A stretch of 64,000 bases of DNA from Occallatibacter riparius (GTDB lineage: Bacteria; Acidobacteriota; Terriglobia; Terriglobales; Acidobacteriaceae), in NCBI RefSeq assembly GCF_025264625.1, contig NZ_CP093313.1, forward strand, positions 4,340,001 to 4,404,000. Direction: 5' to 3'. The stretch's first letter is position 1. The number at the start of each line of letters is the position of its first letter. The notes beneath the pieces are model-generated. The model was not told the DNA's origin. It did no database searches and was given only the letters and a program-made list of their open reading frames with translations. Of the stretch, positions 43,501 to 52,193 are shown one piece after another. The position numbers and the translations under genes were made by a program.

Positions 43501-44904
43501 GTGCAGGGTTGGATTCAGATATTGGGGCCGGTCACCGCAAATCAGTTTGCGTGTATGTTGTCGCTCGATGCCAAAGAGGTGTTTGCGGCTTTCATTGCTC
43601 TCGAAGTGCAGGGATTGCTGATGCGGGGCAGCTTTGAACGGCCCGTCACGACCGATGATCTCGAGACGGAGTGGTGCGAACGGCGCATCCTGCAGCGTAT
43701 TCACAAGCTCACGATCGGCGCACGGCGCAAGCAGGTTGAGCCAGTTTCACCCGAAGCTTACTTTGCATGGTTGCTGGGCTGGCAGCACATCGCGCCGCAG
43801 ACGCAGCTTACCGGTGAAGAGGGGCTGCTGGACGCGCTCGCCAGGCTGGAAGGGTTTGAAGCACCGGCGGTGGAATGGGAGAAGAGCATTCTACCGGCGC
43901 GTGTAGCGAACTACGATCCACGCTGGCTCGACCGGCTGTGTCTTTCGGGCGCGGTCGGCTGGGGCCGGGTCTCGCCGCACCCGGCATTTCGTGCTGAAGA
44001 CGGGAGCGGGCCGCGTAGAGTGATTCCGACGAACAGTGCGCCCATCACGTTTTATGTGCGCGACTCGGCCGCATGGCTGGACCTGGCTCTTCGCGAGCAT
44101 GGAGTGGATCAAGCGAAGTTGGCGAACGTGCTGAGTCCGGCGGCGTTGCGTACGTGGGAACTGCTGCAACAGAGAGGCGCATGTTTCAGTGAAGACATTC
44201 AGCGGCTTCTGAATCTGAGTGCGGAAGATGCGCGGCAGGCGCTGTGGGAGCTGGCGGCGGCAGGGCTGGCGGCAGCGGATGGGTTTGACCAGTTGCGATC
44301 GATGATTGATCCCGATCGGCGCGCGGCCGTAAGGTCCGCCTATCGCAAGGTGCGGAGCGCAGCCGGGCGGTGGTCTCTATTTGGAACTGAAGCGCCCCTA
44401 GCCGCGAATGCGATGGAGAAGGCGCGCTATGACGATGCGGCGGTTGAGTCTGCCGCGCGCATGTTGCTGACGCGGTATGGCGTCGTGTTCCGCGATGTGC
44501 TTGCGCTCGAGTCGAACATTCCGCGCTGGGGAGTATTGCTGCGAATGATGCGTCGGCTGGAGGATCGTGGCGAGGTTCGCGGTGGCCGTTTTGTGAGCGG
44601 CTTTGGAGGCGAGCAGTTCGCGTTGCCTGAAGTGCTTGAGAGCTTGCGATCGGCAAGAAATGAACGCAGTCCGTTCATGGTTGCGATTGCAGGCTGCGAT
44701 CCGATGAATATGATTGGCGTGCTTCTTCCTGGAGAGCGCGTGGCGGCAGTGCCGGGGAAGAGCTTCACCTACTCGACCGAGGAGACGCCGCCGCGAGATG
44801 CGGCCGCACTACAGATCGTGCATCGCCGAAGGGTGCGCATCGCCGCGCCGCTGAGCATGGAGCGCGTGCAGCGGCTGCCGGAGCGGCAGGTCAGCTTGTT
44901 CTGA
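40507..44904 (+). CDS. lhr: Lhr-type ATP-dependent DNA helicase, full length
   Basis: The 1465-residue protein has Walker A SAPTGSGKTLAAFLV near residue 40, the DEIH box in VETVIVDEIHAVADDKRGAHL, and motif VI in SVAMQRVGRAGHWRG. A winged-helix and Lhr-specific core (VLEQPGKLDAAAI ... VAALPVQ-like region) and a long C-terminal extension follow, comparable to the 1.5-kb long Lhr of E. coli rather than the 900-residue Lhr-Core. It acts on nucleic-acid repair as a 3'-5' helicase. It starts 63 bases after the regulator gene on the same strand. No nuclease partner is adjacent. Confidence 0.93.
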   Translation: MHFPAELSWAHPIVQEWFVTRFETPTEPQVYGWPSILAGKPTLISAPTGSGKTLAAFLVCIDRLFRHALDGSLGAATQVVYVSPLKALSNDIQKNLQEPLREIQSLALERGYLSQEIRTAVRTGDTLARERAAMLRNPPHILVTTPESLYILLTSRRSREHLQRVETVIVDEIHAVADDKRGAHLALSLERLDALVCGRNRLAPGMFLTGQAAPPQRIGLSATQNPIELVAEFLTGSGHERAEIVQVGRKRQMDVEIEVPTDELSSVTSYKMWEEIFDKIAAHTETHRSTLVFVNTRKLVERVAFALAERLGNEHVAAHHGSLSRALRLDAEQRLKNGEIKVLVATASLELGIDIGNVDLVCQIATTRSISVAMQRVGRAGHWRGAIPKGRLFATTRDDLLEQAALVRRMRSGELDKLEIPPQPIDILMQQIVAACGAEPWDKASLFEVVRRAHPYRKLSWEQYDEVVSILSCGIESSRGRYGAYLLHDGIHGQLHPRRGARMTALTNGGAIPETALFNVILEPEGVQIATLDEHFAVDSSPGDVILLGNTSWRVQRIDPAGQVHVEDAHGAPPSVPFWTGEAPQRTDVLSDGVSELRTQISDMTPSVSPDYVSLAHAEVASTVEWLREECGLCQSGALQLVGYIVSGRAVLGAVPTKQAIIAERFFDDGGGMQLILHAPFGGRINKAWGLALRKRFCRGFNFELQAAATDNGINISLAEQHSFPLSDVFQFLTEITAQELLEQASLAAPVFKTRWRWAANRSLQLLRNSKGKRIPPQVQRTRSEDLLASVFPQAAACFENIEGDIQIPDHPLVREVMQDVLQEAMDLQGLLGVLRGINDGSIQCLAVDTPVPSQFAHELLNANPYAFLDEAGLEERRARAVALNKGIPASVLEQPGKLDAAAIATVRDECWPDIRDHHELHDLLMSLVALPVQMVETEKAVHWPALFGRLLSDGRADIMRCGDNACWVAAERMPQVRVLWGYEPGSHSEREEALRKCVQGWIQILGPVTANQFACMLSLDAKEVFAAFIALEVQGLLMRGSFERPVTTDDLETEWCERRILQRIHKLTIGARRKQVEPVSPEAYFAWLLGWQHIAPQTQLTGEEGLLDALARLEGFEAPAVEWEKSILPARVANYDPRWLDRLCLSGAVGWGRVSPHPAFRAEDGSGPRRVIPTNSAPITFYVRDSAAWLDLALREHGVDQAKLANVLSPAALRTWELLQQRGACFSEDIQRLLNLSAEDARQALWELAAAGLAAADGFDQLRSMIDPDRRAAVRSAYRKVRSAAGRWSLFGTEAPLAANAMEKARYDDAAVESAARMLLTRYGVVFRDVLALESNIPRWGVLLRMMRRLEDRGEVRGGRFVSGFGGEQFALPEVLESLRSARNERSPFMVAIAGCDPMNMIGVLLPGERVAAVPGKSFTYSTEETPPRDAAALQIVHRRRVRIAAPLSMERVQRLPERQVSLF

Positions 44905-44991
44905 ATCCAGACGCTGGTATGAGCTGAGCGTGATCCAGTTCCGCTGCGTGTTGCGGTTCGTGTGGCACAATGGCTTTTCCGGAGGATCAAG

Positions 44992-47130
44992 GTGGCAAAA
45001 GAATCGAGAGGGCGCGTGGGTGCGGTGTGCGGATGGATCACCTCGGTGACACTGGCGGCAGCCTCGGCTGCTGCCTTCGCGCAGGGATTCACCATTGAGC
45101 AGGCGCTGAGCGCGCCATTCTGCACTGAGCTGCGAGCGGCTCCCACAGGCGGGCAAGTCTCGTGGGTGGCGGATATCGGGGGCCGTCGCAATCTCTGGGT
45201 AGCAGCGCTGGGAACCGCTGGATCAGCGAAGCAGGTGACGCACTACACCGAAGATGATGGGCAGGAGATTAGCAGCGTCGACTGGACTCATGATGGCTCT
45301 TCGCTGGTGTACGTGCGCGGCGGCGATACGGAAGGATTGAATCCCGCGGTGCCGAATCCGGCCGATTTCCAACATGGCGCGAAAGAAGAGATTTGGGTCG
45401 TTGACGCGAACGGCGGTGAGCCGCGCCTCCTGGCAGAAGGCCACGAACCCACGGTTTCGCCGGATGGCAAGACGGTTGCGTATGTGTCGAAGGGGCAGAT
45501 ATGGACCGTGCGGCTGGATGATGCGAAGGCGAAGCCCGAGCAGCTGATGGAGATTCGCGGATCGCAGCATGGCTTGCGCTGGTCGCCGGATGGCACGCGG
45601 CTGGCCTTTGTGAGCGGACGCGGCGATCACGGCTTCGTGGTTGCGTATTCGCTGGCCGACAAGGCCTGGACCTACATGGATCCGTCGACTGATGGAGATG
45701 AGGCGCCAGTCTGGTCTCCCGACTCCAAGCAGATTGCGTTTCTGCGCGTGCCGGGGCAGAAGGAGGATCTTCTGTTCATGGCGCATCGTGAGGCATTGCC
45801 GTGGTCGATCCGAGTTGCGGATGCTGCAACAGGAAAGTCGCGCGAGATTTGGAAGGCCGCGGAGGGCGTGGGCAGTGTCTATCGCGAGACGCCCTCGGCG
45901 GATCAGTTGCACTGGACGGCAGGCGGCGAGCTTATCTTCCCATGGGAGCGCGATGGGTGGCTTCACTTCTATGCGTTGCCGTTAACGGGAGGAACGGCGC
46001 GGTTGCTCACTCCAGGCGGTTTCGAAGTGGAGCATATCTCGCTCAGCGATGATCGCAAGACGCTGGTGTTCGATTCGAACCAGGACGACATCGATCGGCG
46101 ACATGTGTGGCGTATCGGCGTGGCATCGCAGGCGGGCCCACCGGAGCCGCTGACGCGCGGCGAAGGAATCGAAACACAACCGGTCGTGACGAGCGATGGC
46201 GCAGTGGTGGTGCTGCGTTCGGATGCGCATACGCCCATGCGCGCCGCGGCAGTTCATGGACGCGATGTTGCGGATCTTGCTCCGCAGGCGGTGCCGAAGG
46301 ACTTCCCTGGCGCGCGCTTCGTCACTCCGAAGCAGGTGATCTTTTCAGCGGCCGATGGCATGCAGATTCATGGACAGATCTTTCTTCCTCCAGATCTGAA
46401 GCCTGGCGAAAAGCGTCCGGCCGCGGTGTTCTTTCATGGTGGTAGCCAGCGGCAGATGCTGCTCGGCTTTCACTACATGGACTACTACTCGAATGCCTAT
46501 GCGATGAACCAGTACCTGGCGAGCAAGGGTTATGTGGTGCTCGCGGCGAACTACCGCAGCGGGATCGGGTATGGCATGAAGTTTCGCGAGGCGCTGAATT
46601 ACGGCGCGGATGGAGCGAGCGAGTTCAACGACGTGATGGGTGCTGGTGTGTATCTGCGTACGCTGCCGGAAGTGGATGGCGCGAAGATCGCAAGCTGGGG
46701 CGGGAGCTACGGTGGTTATCTGACCGCGCTGGCTCTGGCGCGTGCATCGGACTTGTATTCGGCCGGCGTCGACTTTCATGGCGTGCATGACTGGAACCTG
46801 GAGATGCCCACCTTCGTGCCGTCCTATGATCCACGCGAGCGCGAGCAGATCGCACGCAGAGCATTCGAGTCATCGCCGATGGCGGATGTGAAGACGTGGC
46901 GCTCGCCGGTGCTGTTAATTCACGGCGACGACGACCGCAATGTGCCCTTCGCAGAGACGGTGCAGCTTGTGGAGGCACTCCGCAAGCACAAGATAGAGTT
47001 CGAGGAGCTGATCTTTCCAGATGAGATTCACGGGTTCCTGCTGCAGCGAAGCTGGATCAGGGCATACACGGCGGCCGCGGACTTTCTCCATCGCAAGCTG
47101 AAGACGCCCGGCACAGTCGCGGCACACTGA
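44992..47130 (+). CDS. Exported S9-family (prolyl oligopeptidase/DPP-like) peptidase
   Basis: The GTG at 44992 follows GGAGG with a six-base spacer and gives 712 residues with a signal peptide (WITSVTLAAASAAAFAQ). An N-terminal propeller (WVADIGGRRNLWVAAL, VSPDGKTVAYVSKGQIW, WSPDGTRLAFVSG) precedes an alpha/beta hydrolase domain with the catalytic serine in SWGGSYGGYLTALAL, aspartate in IHGDDDRNVPF and histidine in DEIHGFL. The triad is complete. The family removes dipeptides or cuts short oligopeptides; periplasmic action is inferred from the signal peptide. It is 87 bases after lhr. Confidence 0.92.
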   Translation: MAKESRGRVGAVCGWITSVTLAAASAAAFAQGFTIEQALSAPFCTELRAAPTGGQVSWVADIGGRRNLWVAALGTAGSAKQVTHYTEDDGQEISSVDWTHDGSSLVYVRGGDTEGLNPAVPNPADFQHGAKEEIWVVDANGGEPRLLAEGHEPTVSPDGKTVAYVSKGQIWTVRLDDAKAKPEQLMEIRGSQHGLRWSPDGTRLAFVSGRGDHGFVVAYSLADKAWTYMDPSTDGDEAPVWSPDSKQIAFLRVPGQKEDLLFMAHREALPWSIRVADAATGKSREIWKAAEGVGSVYRETPSADQLHWTAGGELIFPWERDGWLHFYALPLTGGTARLLTPGGFEVEHISLSDDRKTLVFDSNQDDIDRRHVWRIGVASQAGPPEPLTRGEGIETQPVVTSDGAVVVLRSDAHTPMRAAAVHGRDVADLAPQAVPKDFPGARFVTPKQVIFSAADGMQIHGQIFLPPDLKPGEKRPAAVFFHGGSQRQMLLGFHYMDYYSNAYAMNQYLASKGYVVLAANYRSGIGYGMKFREALNYGADGASEFNDVMGAGVYLRTLPEVDGAKIASWGGSYGGYLTALALARASDLYSAGVDFHGVHDWNLEMPTFVPSYDPREREQIARRAFESSPMADVKTWRSPVLLIHGDDDRNVPFAETVQLVEALRKHKIEFEELIFPDEIHGFLLQRSWIRAYTAAADFLHRKLKTPGTVAAH

Positions 47131-47237
47131 CTCTCGCGAGTTCGTTTGCCGCGATGCGGACCACAGAAATCGTGTCCAAAGGACAAAGTTCGGATGCTTC
47201 TGGATCCCCCGCTTGGCGCGCCTCATACTAGGCGCTC

Positions 47238-49133
47238 CTACTGACCGATGATAAGAACCCCTCCGGCGTAGTTCGGAAGGATAATCTCGCCACCGTCAAT
47301 CACAGGCGGCATGAACTTGTTGAAGAAGCGGTATTTCGCATCGACCTGCGCTCCAGACCAGCCCCAATCGTCTGAATCCCACAGCTTCTTAAGCATGCGG
47401 TCGGCGCCCACGTGCACGGGATCGTAGATGACGATATGCCCTTGGACTACATTCGCGTTCGCGTCTCCACGCGGGACAGCGCATACCAGAAGGTAGCTGT
47501 TGGGGTCTCGACCGTTGCTGGAACCTGCGCAGAACCCTCCTGGCATCCCCCCAGGATTGTTTCCGCGCACATCTGCAGATGCGTAGTCCGGCCCTTCGGC
47601 GAGGTAGGCGGGTTTCTGCGTGGCGCTTAGCTTCCATTTATGCAACTGCTGATTCTCGCCCCAAACGAAGATTGTCCAAGCGTTCAGAAGTGGATCAAAC
47701 ATGACAACGGGCGGAGCGTGAATGTGCGCAGTGTCTCCAAACGGCAGGAAGTTGAGGTTCTTCGGATCCGGGGGGCATGGATCTATGCCCCGGCCCGGGT
47801 CCATCGTGGCCCAGACAGGTGAACCGCCCACCAGCTTTGCGCAGTTTGCGTGTGCGTTCGAGAGGTCGGCGGGCGTGGTCTTTCCCATATTGTCCGCATG
47901 CAGACAATACAACAGGCCGTCTTTGCCGCCCCCGCACACGATGTTGAGATCTTTGACGTAAGCCAACCCACCGGATCCCAGATCCTGGTCACTGCGGGCA
48001 GCCGCTGACAACTGGGGCCATACCAAAAGCACCGGCTTACCTGCCTCGGTGAGCCGCGCCTCTACCCGGGAGTTGGCCAGCGGCATCGACATTCCGCCTC
48101 CAACCGGCTTGACCTCTTCCGATGCCATCGACATCCCGGCTAGTTTCTCCGCGGGTGCGGCATTAGCGGCGCCTGCACGAGCCTGATCAGTCCAAGGACT
48201 CCAATGATCGACCACTTTCAGCGAAGCCGCAGTGGCACCGGCGGGGGGAGTATATCGAATTTTGATGAAGCTTTCTCCCCACTGCGACACTCCGTTGAAT
48301 CCCCCGTTACCGGTCATGGCGTAGCAATCCTGATCGTCATCGCAAGCCAGTCCGCTCCCGGCCATCCATATGCCGGCGCCTTTCCCCTGCGTCGTTGCCA
48401 TCATCGCCGTAACTTTGTTCGTGGACACGTCGAACGCAAAGCAATAGCCGGAGGACCCATTGGCAGTTTCCTGCACTGATCCCGTGCACTGCAAAACTGT
48501 TTTGACGCCGTTGGGTTTGACCAGCACAGCGGAGCTGCGAGCCTTTCGCATCTTGGCATTGAAATCAAGGCCATCGATAAGCACGGGAGGGACCACCTGT
48601 GAACCGTCTGCAACGTTCAGGACGAACATGAAGTAGCGCGCCGTTTTCGGATCTCCGCTGTTGTCAGGTGACACCCAGCAGACCTGGTAGTACCGCGCAG
48701 TGTCGGGGTCGATCACACCGGTGCTCAGGCAGCCCCATTTGTCATTAATGTTGTGAAAGTCAATCGCTCCGCTTCCCTGGACGGGCGTTCCAAGCGCAAC
48801 TTGCCAAATTCCTGAACCATCATGCGCATCTACACCGCGCACCACATTGGCCATGCTGGGCAGCACCATGACATCACGCTTGCCGAGTGCCGTTTGCAGA
48901 CCGGGCAGGATCAGCGGCTGCGCTTCCATTCCGCGCGCATCCCCCACCAGTGGAACAACCGTCACAAAGGAAACACCCTTCTGCTTTACGTTCGCCTGGG
49001 TCAAAACCGTTTCCTTGTCGTTCCAGCCCGATCGCGCGTTATCCAAGGATCTCGTCAGCCACGGCTGCATACTTTGCGCTGACGAAACCTTGAAAAGTGA
49101 TACGAGCAGGAGCGAAAGCAGAATCTTCTTCAC
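47238..49133 (-). CDS. Secreted quinoprotein-like propeller protein, uncharacterised
   Basis: The GTG at 49133 follows AAAGGAATT and gives 631 residues with a signal peptide (KKILLSLLLVSLFKVSSAQ). The mature protein has propeller-like strands (RDVMVLPSMANVVRGVDAHDGSGIWQ, CGGGKDGLLYCLHADNMG, NAWTIFVWGENQQLHKWKL) and many paired cysteines (CDDDQDCYAM, CAKLV, CPPD), suggesting disulphides. It resembles PQQ-type repeat proteins without recognisable PQQ ligands. It ends LPNYAGGVLIIGQ. The adjacent upstream gene, 53 bases away, is the GH13 protein; the two are likely co-transcribed. Confidence 0.75.
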   Translation of the reverse strand: MKKILLSLLLVSLFKVSSAQSMQPWLTRSLDNARSGWNDKETVLTQANVKQKGVSFVTVVPLVGDARGMEAQPLILPGLQTALGKRDVMVLPSMANVVRGVDAHDGSGIWQVALGTPVQGSGAIDFHNINDKWGCLSTGVIDPDTARYYQVCWVSPDNSGDPKTARYFMFVLNVADGSQVVPPVLIDGLDFNAKMRKARSSAVLVKPNGVKTVLQCTGSVQETANGSSGYCFAFDVSTNKVTAMMATTQGKGAGIWMAGSGLACDDDQDCYAMTGNGGFNGVSQWGESFIKIRYTPPAGATAASLKVVDHWSPWTDQARAGAANAAPAEKLAGMSMASEEVKPVGGGMSMPLANSRVEARLTEAGKPVLLVWPQLSAAARSDQDLGSGGLAYVKDLNIVCGGGKDGLLYCLHADNMGKTTPADLSNAHANCAKLVGGSPVWATMDPGRGIDPCPPDPKNLNFLPFGDTAHIHAPPVVMFDPLLNAWTIFVWGENQQLHKWKLSATQKPAYLAEGPDYASADVRGNNPGGMPGGFCAGSSNGRDPNSYLLVCAVPRGDANANVVQGHIVIYDPVHVGADRMLKKLWDSDDWGWSGAQVDAKYRFFNKFMPPVIDGGEIILPNYAGGVLIIGQ

Positions 49134-49185
49134 TGGATAATTCCTTTGCTGGGGTGGCGAAGAAATAGAGGCCTTTGACAGGCAC

Positions 49186-50520
49186 TCAGTGCTTGAGTTG
49201 GACGGTGATAGAACTGAAATTCTTGAATTTGCCCGAGCCTTGGCGACCGCGCGGTCTGATTGGGATCTGGTACTCAACTCCGGCTGGCGCGTACGCTACA
49301 TAATTCTGCGCGGAGTTATATGCATTGGGAGCGAATGTGAAAAGCGCCCACCCATCCTGATTCGTCCATACGTCCGGTCCGTGCCCTGAGTAGTCGTGAA
49401 GGTGCCGACGCGCGCCGAAGGGGGTGTGGACCCACTCGCTGCGATGGTTGATTGGGTCCGAACTGTACCCGCAGAAAAGTCCGCCGCTCCAGGTATTGCC
49501 TCCATTGCCGTCGCGGCTCCAGCACAGAAGCGAATCGTCAACATATTCCCAAGCCAGCCGGCCGATAGCGAACGTAGTCGCAAGCCACATCATGTTTCGG
49601 ATCTCGGGCGCTAGTCCGTACACTTCGTAGTCCTTGGCAAAGATGAGGGCGCCCTTGCAGGGCATCGTCAACGCATCCAGGTAGAACCACAACTTGTTAT
49701 TCACAACACCGAAAGCCCCGTCGGTATCGTTCGACTCAACGTAGATGTAGGCGTGGTCAGGGTCCCTGAAGCAAAAGCCGTTCCCTACCAGGGATGACAG
49801 GGGAGCGCCCTGAGATACCGCACGGTATGCGAAATGCCGCGTGAAGTCCAATACGGGCATTCCAGTCCGTCCCACAAAAGATGCGAGTGTCGCTGGGTCG
49901 CCATCATAGACTTCAGCGTAGTTCAATCCAGGGCGCGCAGCTGCCCATGCGGAGATGATGGATGGCGCAAGCCCCTTGGCTTCGTCCAGTCGGAATCCGT
50001 CGATCCCAAGCACCTGCTGCTGCCAGTGGCCCGCCTGGATCTTGCCATTCAGCATGTAGCCGTTGGAATGCTGATATGAGGCGATAATTCCATCGTCGGG
50101 ACCGTCGTTGCCCGCGAACGGAATGTCGCGTGGCTTGGGGGGCGAGAAACAATCTGTGGTCTTGGGGAAAAGAGAGTGGTCGATCTTGCCGTCTGCTCCG
50201 CGCTCGTACAGCGGCGCTGGACCGCCATACTGCCGATTCACCCAATCCTGGACGACGAGGATGCCATGCGCATGCAAAGCGTCAATCGCAGCCTTCAAAT
50301 CGTCGGCAGTTCCCGTCGGGTGCAGAGGCTCCCACTGGCCGACGTCAAGGTCTGTTCGTGGGTCATAACCGAGACTGAATGGATTCTTTGTGTTGAGGAA
50401 TGGCGGGAACTTTACTGCATTGCAGCCGAATTTAGCCAGTTCCGGCGCCATCGCTTTGATACGTTGGCTAAGTCCCGGCTTCATTGTGCTGTAAGTGGTG
50501 TCGTAGATGATCAAAGTCAC
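49186..50520 (-). CDS. Cytoplasmic GH13-like alpha-amylase homologue, atypical
   Basis: The GTG start gives 444 residues with no signal peptide, so it is cytoplasmic. A (beta/alpha)8 GH13 core is seen: region II GIDGFRLDEAK with the nucleophile at Asp179, region III NYAEVYDGD with the acid/base at Glu203, region IV YIYVESNDTDG with Asp265. The region I histidine (usually DVVxNH) is DWVNRQ, and the region IV histidine (usually NHD) is SND. Both conserved histidines are therefore lost, while all three acidic residues remain. The ending has a beta-sandwich (WALFTFAPNAYNSAQNYVAYAPAGVEY). It is followed by the secreted propeller gene. Confidence 0.82.
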   Translation of the reverse strand: MTLIIYDTTYSTMKPGLSQRIKAMAPELAKFGCNAVKFPPFLNTKNPFSLGYDPRTDLDVGQWEPLHPTGTADDLKAAIDALHAHGILVVQDWVNRQYGGPAPLYERGADGKIDHSLFPKTTDCFSPPKPRDIPFAGNDGPDDGIIASYQHSNGYMLNGKIQAGHWQQQVLGIDGFRLDEAKGLAPSIISAWAAARPGLNYAEVYDGDPATLASFVGRTGMPVLDFTRHFAYRAVSQGAPLSSLVGNGFCFRDPDHAYIYVESNDTDGAFGVVNNKLWFYLDALTMPCKGALIFAKDYEVYGLAPEIRNMMWLATTFAIGRLAWEYVDDSLLCWSRDGNGGNTWSGGLFCGYSSDPINHRSEWVHTPFGARRHLHDYSGHGPDVWTNQDGWALFTFAPNAYNSAQNYVAYAPAGVEYQIPIRPRGRQGSGKFKNFSSITVQLKH

Positions 50521-50762
50521 CTCAAACGAGCCGGACGGTCAGAAGAGTGTAAGAAATCTCGTATCTGGCATGAATAGATGCCGGGTGGCAAGGGAATCGA
50601 TTTGGTCACTTCACGTGAAGAACAGAGTCTTGGAAATCCGCGGTGCGAGCGGTGCAGGTCCTATTTCGAAGGTGTAATCAATACAAGCGGAGACGCGTGC
50701 CGGGGAGAATCAGGCGAGATCCTATGGGGATTCTTATGCCAGGACCGCTAATCGCGATGAGC
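50521..50762. promoter_or_regulatory. Intergenic region upstream of the GH13 gene
   Basis: This 242-base stretch between the GH13 start and the end of a decayed gene on the same strand contains CACTTCACGTGAAG (imperfect palindrome) near 50608-50621. No gene is seen. It should carry the GH13 promoter. Confidence 0.35.
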
Positions 50763-51138
50763 TTAACAGATGACCTCCGACAGTTCAACGATTTTCTCGT
50801 TGGCTTCCATCGTCCATGGCGGGTCTGGAACGGCGGCCCAAGTTGCCAGGTTCCACGATACTGCCGGTAACGTAAATGTAGTCGCCCCGATTCGTCGGAT
50901 ACGCAATCGCATTCGCCGCCGTCTGGGACTGGTTCGTGAGCGTGGTGCTCCTGGCTGGAAAGACCGTGCAGATCATATTCATTGATGTTCGGTCGAACGG
51001 CAATGTGGTTTGGGAGAACGGATCGAACCACTCATATACGGTGCCGTCGAGCGGGACGGGATCGTGCTTGTGAACTGGCGATACTAGATCTGATTCCTTG
51101 ATGCGGCCGGGCGTGATGGAACCGGCCGCTTTGCTTTC
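50763..51138 (-). pseudogene. Remnant of a hypothetical gene, frameshifted and without start
   Basis: The minus strand reads open in one frame from just after the CPBP stop: SITPGRIKESDLVSPVHKHD, VPLDGTVYEWFDPFSQTTL and NAIAYPTNRGDYIYVTG. From about 50868 the protein-like reading switches frame to WNLATWAAVPDPPWTMEANE and KIVELSEVIC, ending at TAA 50763. No ATG, GTG or TTG precedes the first segment. Both parts look like coding sequence, so a broken gene is likely. The family is not recognised. Confidence 0.4.
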
Positions 51139-51140
51139 CC

Positions 51141-52052
51141 TTAACGCGCGTCTGCAAGAGTGGCCGCCGGCGTGAGCGCCGGATTTTCAGTGTCAACTTT
51201 TAGCTCTGTATGCCTCAGGTCGCGCACGCAGTACCAAGCCATTACCGCAAGCGGAAGCAGTAGCGCACAGCCAAACTCACCGATGAAATATGCGGTGTAG
51301 GCCCGTCGAGCCGTAATGGCGTCGAAGAACATCTGAATGGCGGCGTTGTGCGTGGCGTGCGCAATGGCTGTCGGCCATATGCTGCCTGACTTCAGCCGCA
51401 GCCAGCCCATCACTATAGCGGACAAGATCACCATCGCGGTGAAGCACGCCACCTGGTATGTCTTCGGGGTTCCTTCGCCTCCATAGCCGCCCCACACGAT
51501 AGCGGGTAGATGCCACAGAGCCCACACGATTCCGCTTGCGACTACGGCTGCTTGCGGTCCCAACCATCTGGAGAGTTCGGGCACCAGGAACCCGCGCCAG
51601 CCAATCTCTTCACCAAGCGAGGCGATCATCGAGGGAAGTACAGAGAGGATGCAGATGAACCCCAGGGCAGCCGCGATCACCAACCATTCAGGTTGTCCCG
51701 GCATGCCCAGCGTTAGCCGCGCGCGCGGCATGAACGTGTCTTTGGGCAATCCGCCGAGGCCGGTCAGCCAAACTGATCCGTAGGCAAAGGTGGCATACGA
51801 GATGGGGATAAGCCACCCTACCCCCAGCCACTTCAGCTTTGTGGTCCAGCCGATTGCCTTCAATGACCGTGCGGTGATTGCACTGGCTAGCAACGCGGCC
51901 ACTCCGGGGCACCACATGTACGCCAGGCTCCCCGCGTGCCCAAACACGCCTCGCTTGTCCAGGGTTGATACGGCGATGGTGAGTGCTGTGACTGTGATGA
52001 GGAAGATTGCCACTCGGTTCTTTGGTGTTCGGATACCAGGTTTCTGTCCCAT
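51141..52052 (-). CDS. CPBP-family intramembrane metalloprotease
   Basis: The ATG at 52052 follows GGAGG and gives 303 residues; a start at 52088 would add 12. There are about eight transmembrane helices. The CPBP signature is complete: SLGEEIGWRGFLVPEL (EExxxR motif), IVWALWHLPAIVWGGY (second histidine) and a late AIAHATHNAAIQMFF (third motif). The family (Rce1-like) cleaves CAAX-like or bacteriocin-related peptides in membranes; its role here is unknown. It is divergent from the glycosyltransferase gene at 52194. Confidence 0.92.
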   Translation of the reverse strand: MGQKPGIRTPKNRVAIFLITVTALTIAVSTLDKRGVFGHAGSLAYMWCPGVAALLASAITARSLKAIGWTTKLKWLGVGWLIPISYATFAYGSVWLTGLGGLPKDTFMPRARLTLGMPGQPEWLVIAAALGFICILSVLPSMIASLGEEIGWRGFLVPELSRWLGPQAAVVASGIVWALWHLPAIVWGGYGGEGTPKTYQVACFTAMVILSAIVMGWLRLKSGSIWPTAIAHATHNAAIQMFFDAITARRAYTAYFIGEFGCALLLPLAVMAWYCVRDLRHTELKVDTENPALTPAATLADAR

Positions 52053-52193
52053 GCCCGACCTCCATCCGGCAAAGAGTATGGGTCGCAATACGGGAGCGAG
52101 ATACGCCTGGTTCCATCGATTTCATTGAACCTGCGCAAAACATCGAATGACATATGACACAGACGGCGAAGCCGAGCCGTCCTTATCCTTCGA

